DNA of 64,000 nt from Larix kaempferi. Taxonomy: Eukaryota; Streptophyta; Pinopsida; Pinales; Pinaceae. The stretch spans positions 5,082,501-5,146,500 of the forward strand of contig BSBM01000461.1 of the NCBI GenBank assembly GCA_027924585.1, read 5' to 3'. This document shows, piece after piece, positions 33,612 through 43,664 of this stretch (its first letter is position 1; each line of letters starts with the position of its first letter). The translations under genes were made by a program, and so were the position numbers. The notes beneath the pieces were generated by a model. It had not been told where the DNA came from and ran no database searches. It was given only the letters and a program-made list of their open reading frames with translations.

Positions 33612-34700
33612 CATAATGCCTCCAAAATGAAGTGTAAAAACCCACACTCCACTCAAACCACCTGAGGAGTCATCCCCAACATATGATGAAAGGGAAGACC
33701 TATCTTTTCGAGTGTCCCAATTGGAAGAGATGATTAAAGGATCTGTGAAAGAAGTTGATGAAACATATGGATACAAATATCAAAGAAAATATGAAAGGGT
33801 TGATGGAACAAATGAAAATTTTTGCTAATATCATAAAAAATTCAAAGGATACTCCTTCTCCAGGTGATTACGTGTTCCATGATACTCATGAGGATAAAGA
33901 TAAGGTCCATGTTGAAAAACATTCCATGAATAAGAATATTCCAAGAGAAAATGATTTTGATAATGGAAATAATCAGGGATGGTCACCAAGGGGTACCCAA
34001 ATTCCCAAGACTGAAATGAGAAAGTTTGATGGAAATGATTCAATAACATGGATATTCCAGATGGAGTAGTTCTTTGATCTATATGAGGTTCCAACTTTGT
34101 AGAAGGTAACTATTGAATCCTTATATTTAGAGCCTGATCAATTTGTATGCTATCAATGGATTTGTGACTGTAAAAAGGACTCTATTATCTCTTTGTCTAT
34201 ATTCATAGAATAATTGATTACACATTATGGGGATATAAATAACAACACCTTCTTTAGCCAGTTGGTAAATATCAAGCAAAAAGGCCTAGTTATTGAGCAC
34301 ATCAAGCCGTTTCAGAAGCTAAGTCTCATAGTGATGAATATTTCAGAAGATAATTTGTTGGATATATTTATTGTAACTTTGAAGGATCACATCCAACATG
34401 AGGTTCCCCTTTGGGAACCTAAGTCCTTGGAGCATACATTTAGGGTGGCAAGAAAAGTTGAAAACCAAATTATGGCAACAAGGATGTATACCATTTATAG
34501 CTATAAATAAGAAAGTGTGGTCTCCAGTCATCTGCAACCTACAAGGTTGACACAACAACAACTAGAGCCAAAATAAGCGAAAGGGATTTGTTACAGTTGC
34601 GATAGAAAATATAGTAAGGGCCATAAGTGCACTAAGAAGAAACTATTTTACATAGATTGTGAAGCAGAGGAAGAAAATGAACAAAAAACCGTGAAAGAAC
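33612..34700 (+). pseudogene. H: Gag
   Basis: Pieces in one frame separated by stops. Early part with KENMKGLMEQMKIFANIIK, then EMRKFDGNDSITWIFQME (gypsy Gag F.G.....W....E motif), HYGDINNNTFFSQLVNIKQ and RVARKVENQIMA, the usual Gag C-terminal helix. A knuckle-like stretch CYSCDRKYSKGHKC is partly readable around 34590-34630, consistent with a CCHC remnant. Stops at 34067 and between segments make it a pseudogene. Confidence 0.75.
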
Positions 34701-34789
34701 GAGAACCGTCTCAAGATGAATAAATAGAATATATTAATTCCTAAGAGATTACTCCCACCATATCTTGTCATGCATTTGATGGAATTAGC

Positions 34790-35170
34790 ACTCCTCAAAC
34801 TCTCAATATCGAAGGATATATAAAAAATAAAAAGGTAACCGTGTTGTTTGATTATGGTAGTACTCATAATTTCATTCACTGTAAATTAACCAAGGTTCTC
34901 AATTGCTTTGTATATCCAGCACCAGAGTTTCAAGTAATGATTGTAGATGGAGGAACTATCAATTTCTCAGGAAAATTCCATAATATCAATATCACTATGG
35001 GAGAATATGTTTTGAATAGTCCAATGATTTCAATTCCAATGAGGGTGCTGATTTTGTCTTAGGAGTACAATGGTTACAATCATTGGGAACAATGGCTTTT
35101 AATTTTCAGAATCTTTTCATGAAATTGTTATGGGAAGGAAAGGAATATGAATTAAATGGTATCATAGGGA
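34790..35170 (+). pseudogene. H: aspartic protease
   Basis: VLFDYGSTHNFIHCKL contains the gypsy protease active-site loop, where the usual DSGSTHNFI has become DYGSTHNFI. It is followed by FQVMIVDGGTI and, after a small frameshift near 35050, FVLGVQWLQSLGTMAFNFQ, the conserved LG..WL..LG..... end of the domain. It would process the polyprotein. Confidence 0.8.
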
Positions 35171-35299
35171 AACCAAGTAAAGTGATAAGCTATAACAGTA
35201 TGACAAAATTGATGAAAAAATGGACATAAAGTTGTAATTGCACAATTATGCTCAGTAGATGCTCAAACATATAAGTCTCATATTTCCCCATATCCCCAA

Positions 35300-36700
35300 A
35301 AGGTGATTGATAAGCATTACAAGGTATTTGAAGATATCCAAAAGGTATTCAACCTGTTCGATATTTTGATCATGCTATTCACTTAATTCCGGGAAGTGTT
35401 CCTTACAGATACCCCTATGGACAGAAGAGTGAAATTGAGCATATGGTTGACGAAATGTTAGAGGCTGACATAATTAGTCCTAGCCAAAGTTATTACTATG
35501 CACCAGTGGTAATGGTACACAAGTCGGATGGATCATGATGTAAGTGTCCAAATTATAGGGAGATCAACGTGATCAACATTAAAGATAAATTTCCCATTCC
35601 TGTCATCAATGAATTGTTAGATGAATTACATGGATCAGTTTTCTTCACAAAGTTGGATCTCCGTTCCGGATATGATCAGATTATAATGAAGGAGGAAGAC
35701 ATTCCAAAAAAATCATTCAGAACTCATGAAGGTCATTATTAATTTTTGGTCATGCCATTTGGTCTCATGATTGTGCCTTCCACATTTCAAGGTTTGATGA
35801 ATTTCATTTTCAATCCTTTCCTTAGAAAATTTTTGCTTGTATTATTTGATTATATACTAATCTATAGAAAGTCTTGGGAAGAACATGTTAAGCATGTTAA
35901 TAGGGTACTACAACTACTAAAGGAGCAACAACTATATGCAAAACCTTCCAAATTTCTCTTTGGGGTAAAGGAGGTAGAATATTTGGGTCATATTGTATCT
36001 TAGAAAGGTGTCAAGTTAGACCCCAACAAAATTAAAGCCATGATGGATTGGTCAATTCCCAAAAATCTGAAGAATGTTTGAGGGTTCTTAGGTCTGACAG
36101 GGTACTACCACAAGTTTGTTTGGAACTATGGAAGAATAGTAGCACCTCTAACAATATTATTGAAGAAAGATGCATTTTCTTAGACTCTAGAGGACACTCA
36201 ATATTTTGAACAACTTAAGGAGGCAATGTGCAAAGATCCTATTTTGGCCACACCAGACTTCACAAAAACATTTATTGTGGAATGTGATGCTTCAGGAAAT
36301 GGGATTGGTGTTGTTCTAATGCAAGAAGGACACCTGCTTGCTTTCACAAGTCATCCAATCAAGGGAAAATACTTACAGAAGCTCATTTAGGGAGAAGGAA
36401 ATGTTAGCAATTTTACATGATCTTAAGAAATGGCGTCCTTACCTAATAGGTAGGAACTTCAAGGTAAAAACAGATCATGATAGTCTTAAATAATTCTTGG
36501 AACAGATATTATTTTTGGAAGAGCAACAAAAATGGGTAACCAAGGTGTTGGGATATGAATTTGAAATAATCTATCAAAAAGGGAAACATAATGTGGTGGC
36601 AGATGTGCTTTCTAGAAAAGATGAAGATGTCAAGGCATTACTTTGTGCAATTTCCATTCTACAAACCGATCAAGTAGCAGCAGCAAGGGAAGAAAATGAC
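35300..36700 (+). pseudogene. H: reverse transcriptase and RNase H
   Basis: RT motifs in order: [101 protein letters not shown], KCxFG-like KFLFGVKEVEYLGHIVS, then [18 protein letters not shown]. The catalytic F-D-D of the family reads FDY, removing the second Asp. RNase H follows with [18 protein letters not shown] and, after a frameshift, LGYEFEIIYQKGKHNVVADVLSRK at about 36600. Several TAG/TGA stops are in frame. Confidence 0.87.
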
Positions 36701-36799
36701 TTAACTGTGTGGACACTCATTCAAAATACACAGGACGATCCCAGTGTATCAGATACTTTTGTGTGGAAAAATGATTCACTATGGTATAAGGATCGCTTA

Positions 36800-37466
36800 T
36801 ATTTATGCAATGAATCCCAACTCAAACAAAAGGTCCTCTCCGAATTACACACATCTCCTATAGGTGGGCACTCCGGATTCCCGAAAACTTACCACAGGGT
36901 CAAGAAGGAATTTTTTTGGGAAGCTTGGTCTTAAATATGATGTTCAAAGGTTCATGGCCGAATGCTTGGTTTTCCAACATAATAAGGTGGAAACAGTTAA
37001 TACCTTGCGAATTCTACAACCATTAAATATACCTTGCTAGAGTTGGGAAGAAGCATAAATGGATTTTATCACAGGTCTACCCAAGTCAAAAGGAAAGAAT
37101 GTTATTATGGTGGTTGTTGATAGAATCACAAAGTATGCACATTTTTGTGCACTCTCTCACCCTTTTAATGCAAGTACAGTAACTACATATTTTCTAGAAA
37201 CAATTCATAAGTTACATATGAATATTATTTTAAGCGATAAAGATCCAATTTTCACTAGAAACTTTTGGATAGAATTATTTTCTTGTTTGGGTATCCAATT
37301 GGTTCACAATTCATCTTATCATCCTAAATATGATGGGAAAACTGAGATAGTGAAAAAAAATTTGGAAGGTTATCTTCGTTGCTTTGCATCTGATAAACAA
37401 ACACATTGGGTGAAATGGTTATATTTGGAAAAATGGTGGTACAATACTTTGTTCCATACATCATAA
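36800..37466 (+). pseudogene. H: integrase
   Basis: LSELHTSPIGGHSGFPKTYHRVKKEFFW at 36835 is the H-H part of the HHCC zinc domain; the CC part follows in a shifted frame (ECLVFQHNK, one Cys changed). The core starts at 37059: MDFITGLPKSKGKNVIMVVV with the first catalytic Asp, ILSDKDPIFTRNFW with the second, and SYHPKYDGKTEIVKKNLEG with the Glu. It ends at a stop at 37466 within the RW...W.YNT..HTS stretch. Frameshifts separate zinc domain and core. Confidence 0.83.
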
Positions 37467-37689
37467 GAAAATGTCTCCATTTATGGAATGTTATGAGTAC
37501 CATCCTCCATATATCACATATCCCTTAAAGGGAAAATCTAAAGTTCAAGCTGTGGAAGATCACATAGAGTACCAACAAGAAGTTATCCAAATACTTAAGG
37601 ACAAACTAGCTATGTCACAAAACAAGATGAAACAATAAGCTGATAAACATCAGAGTGAAAGGAGTTTCGAAGAAGCGGATTGGGTATTT

Positions 37690-38091
37690 ATGAGGTTACA
37701 ACCTTACAAGCAGATTTCCCTCAAGAAACTAAATAAGGAAAATAAATTAGCACCCAAGTATTATGGTCCTTATAAAGTGTTGCAGAAGATTGGTAGTATG
37801 TCTTACAAATCGGAGCTTCCTTCATCTTCAAGAGTACATCCAGTTTTCAATGTTTCTTGCTTAAAAAAGGTAATAGGAGACAAGATACCAATTCAAACAA
37901 TATTGCCTAAGATTGATGAAGAAGGAAGAGTCATATTGGAACCTGAGAAAATCACTGAAACAAGGACTAAACAACTACGAAATCAGGCTATTATGGAGTA
38001 CCTCATCAAATGGAAGAACCTGTTAGTGGAAGATTCGACATGGGAAGATGAGTCCTTCATACATAAGCATCCACAAGTAATCAAGTGTTGA
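37690..38091 (+). pseudogene. H: integrase C-terminus with chromodomain
   Basis: RLQPYKQISLK, LAPKYYGPYKVLQKIGSMSYK, LPSSSRVHPVFNVSCLKKVIG is the conserved GPY/F-type C-terminal module of gypsy integrases. A chromodomain follows: RNQAIMEYLIKWKNLLVEDS then TWEDESFI, with the W and E of the fold retained. Chromodomains of chromoviruses bind modified histones and direct insertion to heterochromatin. Open to its natural end at 38091, 30 bp before the 3' LTR. Confidence 0.85.
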
Positions 38092-38120
38092 GGAAAACAC
38101 TTGTATGAATGGGAGGGGCA

Positions 38121-38457
38121 TGTTAAGCCTTAAATATTGGCACATTACCCCCTATGTGGTGGCATATTGCCCCATTTGTTATGGTGCATTACATATTATT
38201 GATGTCGTCTTGGCTCTATTAGTGGGTATATTAGTTGTTATTGTACCCCTTTGTCTCCTATATATAGGAAGGAGACCTTTTCATTTTAGTCATCATTGTA
38301 TCTTGTCTTGTCTTATGTACTTAGTACATTGTGTAAGAGGTTCCTCCATCGAAGAGGATTGTTATTCATATTAGTTATTTATTATTAAGGCGTGGATTAC
38401 TTTCTTATGGTCTATTTTTGCTATTTTTATGCTATATATGGGACTTCGTTGCATAAT
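38121..38457 (+). repeat. 3' LTR of H
   Basis: About 337 bp from TGTTAAGCCTTAAATATTGG, preceded by the purine tract 38111-38120. Clearly matches 32606-32933; ends near CGTTGCATAAT. Confidence 0.85.
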
Positions 38458-38462
38458 AGTAC

Positions 38463-39465
38463 ATCTCCTGAATCCAACAAAAAGAAGTGGATCCAATGCC
38501 TTGGATCGAATAGGTGGTATTATATCCAAGCTCCACCTTACAGGAAAACTTCTTTTCCTTCAGATCTATGATAGTGCTCCTATATCCAGTCATGTGCTTG
38601 GATGAGCCAATGTCTACCAACCATGTCTCATCACTAGTGGTAATGGATCCAGAAAGGGATGAGACAAGATAGTACACATTCTTTGTCTCTTGATCATCGG
38701 ATGAATTCTTACTTGTAGGTTCATCTTCTGTAGAAGTAGAAGCATGAAACCTACCCTTGAAATTTAATATTTCTTTGCACGACATTCTCTTGCATAATGG
38801 CCCTTCTTATTGCAATTGAAACATTTAACTTTTAGACTTATCAAAGTTCTTGAAATCATTCTCCTTTTGAAGAGAGAATTTATTGTGATATTTCTTACCT
38901 CTCGTCATCTGTGCCACAAGAGAGAGGTTATCTTCTTTGGAGAAAATATATTTGCTTTGAATTTTCCCTTGTTCTTGTAGGAAATCATGCCACAGTCTCT
39001 CAAAGTTAGGTTTCACTTCTCAACCATTTAATGCATCCAAGAATATTGTCTCCCATGAAGATGGAATACCATCGACAGTGGTTTGAATGAGACCATCATC
39101 ATCAGTCGTCACACCAATGCTTGTGAGTTGATCTCTTACTTGATAGATCTTTGTGAAGAAGGAATCCACAACTTCATCCTTTTCCATCTTCAGATTTCAA
39201 AGCTTGTTCTTCAATTCTCTCTTTTGACTAAGTGGCTTATTCTCTTTGTGTTGTCTTTCATAGAATCATTAATGATTCTATTTTCTTTGGACTAATTCTT
39301 CTTTAAGGTAATGCACCTTGCATTAGAAATATGCTCTTCAATAACATTTGATACATATCCATCCAAATCATGCTCTTCCAAGATATTCAGGATCCTGTCC
39401 TTCCAAGTATTCAAGTTCTAAGTTCCTTCAAGACGGTCTTTCGTTCTTACTGTGATTAAAGCCAT
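38463..39465 (-). pseudogene. A: Gag and protease
   Basis: Minus-strand. Gag starts at ATG 39465 (MALITVRTKDRLEGT, then a stop) and continues with WKDRILNILEEHDLDGYV, typical for copia Gag. MKPNFERLWHDFLQEQGKIQS and KKYHNKFSLQKE lie at 39016-38825. A CCHC remnant (C.NCNKKGHYARECRAK-like, shifted frame) is near 38770-38820. Protease is at 38785-38470: DETWLVDIGSSKHMTGYRS, where DSGAS has become DIGSS, and KVELGYNTTYSIQGIGS. H interrupts at 38457. Multiple stops. Confidence 0.8.
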
Positions 39466-39543
39466 AATTATACAAGTACTGTGCACACTCAGGATCTATG
39501 CAAGATCAAGCTTGATTACTGAACTTAGATCTTTAAATTCCTC

Positions 39544-39556
39544 AGCTCTGATACCA
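39544..39556 (-). other. Primer binding site of A
   Basis: The plus strand reads AGCTCTGATACCA, complement of TGGTATCAGAGCT, directly left of the A 5' LTR. Initiator tRNA-Met type. Confidence 0.83.
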
Positions 39557-40627
39557 TGCTAATTTTTTATCTTTAATTCATAAATTCAATAGTACTTGAA
39601 ATCAAATAACAATCATATACATAGGCAATCACATTCGACACATGAATTTACCCTAGGAAACCCTCTCTATGACTTGAGGTAGAAAAACCCAGCAAAACCT
39701 TCCTTAGTATATTGATAGATAACAGAGAATGTATTTTATATAAAGCACGCCCAATGCAATTATAGAGCAAGAGAAAGATAAAGAAGAAAGACTCATAATA
39801 ATATCCTCTAGAAAGCCCCCTGCCTTCAAGGGAGAAGAGAATTCGATTCACATTGAATTTGTCAATCATGTATAACATATTTATATATTATTCACATGCA
39901 TCAGCTTCTATTTGTATCTTCTTACTTCATGATGAACTTGCTCTCCATCTAGATGTATCAATCTTGCATGAAGAAGAGCATCCCACTTCTCATGCAATGC
40001 ATTAACACACTGAACTCAATCTTAGGTTGAAATAGTCCCTTAATAGAAAGCTTGCTAATTTAGTTAGGTGGATAACTTAAGTGTCATTATGGAAGTGTCG
40101 CAACTCAAGTGTCTTATTTTAGTTTAACATAAGTGTCGTCATGTAATAACACTTAGTTAACTAGATCTTCTGTGTTATCACTTAGTTAAATCTCTTTAAC
40201 CGATTATTTCTTGTTAACATCATTGTAATGATCAATTCGAGTTCTCCTTTGATTTACTGAAGTCTTCACTCAAGTTTAACAATTTGAATTCTCTCTTAAT
40301 TAATTCTTTTATGTGCAATTCTAATTATTTCATATCTTATCACATATTATATTTATCTCTTGTCTTATCTACATGGTACACATGTGATAGCTTGATTATC
40401 ATATCAAATATACTAAGAATATTTTCCCGATGATGTGATCATATTTCCCTATTATCATTCCAAGTGGTTATATGTTAAAGTAATTCAATCTAGAGGTGGC
40501 TAGTCTCTAGAGGAGACTTAATAGCTCAACCATGGTTAGTATAACTACATCACACACCATACATGCTTCGACATGCAAAGCATCACCTCAACACATGAGG
40601 ATTTGTATTGATATACAAGACCTTATC
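39557..40627 (-). repeat. 5' LTR of A, first part
   Basis: 1071 bp matching 3571-4660 (TGCTAATTTTTTATC..., CATGTAATAACAC, CACATGTGATAGCTT). It is cut at 40627 by element G and resumes at 57418; the last five bases are the G target duplication. Confidence 0.9.
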
Positions 40628-42273
40628 TGTCATGTCCCCTCCCATCATTCCAAACCACAGAGGGAACATGACTGACATCCCAGGGCTTAATTGGTAAACT
40701 CAGCCCCATACATTACTCAGAAATTCATAATAATTAAAAACTTGTGTATGAAGACTCACACTTCAAATAAACACAACATAATTAAAACTCATATTAAGAC
40801 ACACAAACTGAAATGCATTAGCATATTTATCTCAATCAAATGATGAATCGACAGGCAGAGAATCCATCCCATTCTCATGCCATTCACAGATTTCATATCA
40901 ATGTCATTAAGATAATTATTTCAGTTCATTAACATGAACAATTAACTTTCAAAACAGAACACATAATGATCACAATTTAAACCAAAGAGACTACTTATCT
41001 TTGAGAAGAAGCTATCCCAACAACTGGCTATGTGAGAGAAACATTCCACCCAACCATAGATCTCTGTCCAGCCTGTATTTTTTCAGCTGAGAGATCACCC
41101 CCAAGCTGGGTTGTGCATCCACTAAAAAGGAATTATATGGGCTCATTCACAACCATGGTTTCACTCCACATCTATGCTAATCCAACACACAGTTGGGTTT
41201 ATCAAGTATACAAGAAGATATAGGAGGGAAATGCTAAGCCAGTGTTCTCATCCACAGAGCTACAGGCATCTCAATTAAACTCAATAGTTATGGCACCCAC
41301 AATACCTACCACACCTAAGACAAGGAAGGTCCCCTTCTCTGCTGCATAGTCCCTCAGGTGTCCCTTCCCTCCATTGATCTTCAGGGTAGGCATAGAAAGG
41401 TACAACTGCTAATTCCTTGAGATTCTAGCCTTCACTAGGTTTATCACGCAAACCCAACCTCTACTTAGTCATTCACACTTGGATTTCTCATAGTTTTGTT
41501 ATCGAATAACTCAATCCCGTCACTTCATTTCTGGGTTGTAAAAACTGGGTTATCCAATGGATTTCAGGGTATCTAATACTCTCAATTTCTCCCCAAGGTT
41601 CATATCTATGGATCCTTCATTGGATTTCATTGTCAAATACCAATTTTGGATGTTTATGGCTCTTCAAAACGTGGGTTCTTGCAAAGTTGCGATTTCTGGT
41701 TTTTCTCACTGTTGGGAATTTGTTTTTTGCTGATAATTGATGATGGGTTCTTCCACAATGGAATGTGAATGAGTAAGAAGCAAATCCCATGAGGTAGAGT
41801 GACTTGTGGGTCAAGGAAACAGAGCCCATACTCTGCCATATGAATTTCTGGGCTGCCCATGCTCCATTGAAGCCATGGACTGAAATCTTGAACTACTTCC
41901 TTACAACAGAAATAAATGTCATCAAGGAAAGTCAAATGGGTTCTCACAATGACATTTGGCAGCATATGGTTCATCCCCAGAACACCCTCACCAATCCATA
42001 GTGGATACACATGGCCCCTTCTCATTCGTTGCTTCCATATCCAGTTTTGGTATTTTATTGCAATATCAAATATTTACATCATTTATAATATTCCATGGCT
42101 TAATAACACATGGGTAACAAAATATCAAATGCTGGTCCATTCTAAATAAAATCTGAACATACACTAGCGGGGCCTTGGCCTTGAGCTCCACGCTAGGGGA
42201 AACATGCATCGCATGTATACAATATTTACATTAAAAACCAATATTTCATAAAGGTCAAAATTGGGGTATTACA
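40628..42273 (-). repeat. 3' LTR of G
   Basis: 1646 bp, plus-strand TGTCATGTCCCC to GGGGTATTACA, matching 55768-57412. Bordered by the complement of the polypurine tract (TTCCCCTCCCCCTTAG, 42274-42289). Confidence 0.93.
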
Positions 42274-42352
42274 TTCCCCTCCCCCTTAGAACAACCCCGT
42301 CCTCAGAGTTCTCAAAACTGAACAAAAATGGGAATGCCTCTCTTATGGCATC

Positions 42353-42998
42353 CTACAGCTCCCATGTAGCCTCATTGGGACTAAGGTGCTCCCATTGGAT
42401 TTTTACCTTCCCAATGGCTCTGTTCCATAGCAAAGTGACCTTCTTGTCGAGGATGCGCATAGGCTCTACTTGGAACTCTCCCTCAGGTTCCACCTGTATC
42501 ACATTCCAATCAATCATATTATTAGAATCATGTACATACTTCTTAAGCAAAGATACATGGAAAACATTATGAGCTCTTATGTTAGCAGGGAATGCAATTC
42601 TATGTGCAACTAGCCCTATCCTATCAAGGACTTCAAATGGCCCACAATATCTGGGTGACAACTTGGCATGACTTCTCAACTTGAGAGAAATTTTCCTTGC
42701 TTTCACTCCCAAATAAACATGTTCCCTAATCTAAAATTCCTTATGCACTCTTTTCAAATTTGTATAACTCTTTTTCCTGTCCTGAGCTAACTTTAAATTT
42801 TGCCTGATCTTAACAACTTCTTGTTCCATTTCCTTGATCATCTCTGGCCCAAGCACTACCCTGTTCACCAGACCATCCCATTTAACTGGAGTCCTACATC
42901 ATTTTCCATACAATGCTTCAAATGGACTCATTCCCAAAGATGCATGATGTCCATTATTGTATGCAAATTCTACCAAGTGTAGGTAATCCTCCCACTTG
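42353..42998 (-). pseudogene. G: integrase C-terminus with chromodomain-like tail
   Basis: Minus-strand. From 42998: YLHLVEFAYNNGHHASLG, MSPFEALYGK, then a stretch with stops and KARKISLKLRSHAKLSPRYCGPFEVLDRIGL split by normal spacing (GPY/F module), FHVSLLKKYVHD, and MRILDKKVTLLWNRAIGKVKI with QWEHLSPNEATWEL, a chromodomain-type end. K interrupts the integrase at 42998-43003; the catalytic core continues at 49900. Confidence 0.85.
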
Positions 42999-43003
42999 GA
43001 TGG

Positions 43004-43652
43004 TGTTGATGTATATGTAACTTCGGAATGTATTTCACATATATGTATATTGTATTCCTATAGAGATGGTATTATTCCTCTATAAGGAAGTGTCGTCATT
43101 TATATTGTAAGTGTTGTAACTTATACTTGATGGGTTATTAGACCACCTTATTGGGGTCGGCCTTGTATAAGTCATGTGGGTCAAAGGGTTATTAGACCAC
43201 CCTATTGGGGGTCGGCCATGTGGGTCGAAGGGTTATTAGACCACTCTATTGGGGGTCGGCCCACTCAGCATTATGTTATGTGGTTAAGTTCGAGCCTACA
43301 TGAGTTAGGTAAAAAGGCAAGTCAAGTCAAGTATAAATAGAGTGCGGGAGGCACTCTATTTGCTCACTCACTTCTCACACATGCACTCAAGGAGCAGTGG
43401 CGCACTTATGGAGGAGGAGGATCTGCTGCTAGGTTATGGCTATCTCTCTTGGTTGGTTGTATCATTGCTCTATCTATCTCTGAGGAAGTTATTGGGGTTT
43501 TTCACCTTTATGGTTTTCCCCAAGTAAATCTTTGTGTCTCTTGTGTGCTTGCATTATTGTCTCCATGATTGATATGCTATAGATATGCTGTACATGTTGT
43601 TCTCTCAGTTAATATCGTAGATGAAATTGAAGTAAATTCAGAAAATTTAACA
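43004..43652 (+). repeat. 5' LTR of K
   Basis: 649 bp, TGTTGATGTATATG to AATTTAACA. Has an extra copy of a 44-bp unit (GGGTTATTAGACCACC...GGGGGTCGGCC) near 43180-43260 that the 3' LTR lacks, accounting for the length difference. Confidence 0.93.
43332..43340 (+). promoter_or_regulatory. TATA box of the K LTR
   Basis: TATAAATAG, conserved at 49574-49582 in the 3' LTR and in the J LTR. Likely promoter. Confidence 0.62.
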
Positions 43653-43664
43653 TGGTATCAGAGC

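Larger units (their letters stand above)
32606..38457 (+). mobile_element. H: chromodomain gypsy element with short LTRs
   Basis: About 5.85 kb, LTRs about 330 bp, PBS TGGTATCAGAGCTC at 32936, purine tract GGGAGGGGCA before the 3' LTR, and gag-protease-RT-RNase H-integrase-chromodomain order. The small size, short LTRs and chromodomain suggest a Reina-like chromovirus (inference). The flanks share AGTAC (32600-32604 and 38458-38462); because the LTR starts at TGTTAAG one base later, the exact ends are uncertain by one to four bases. It splits the A protease from the A pre-integrase region. All domains carry stops or frameshifts. Confidence 0.88.
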
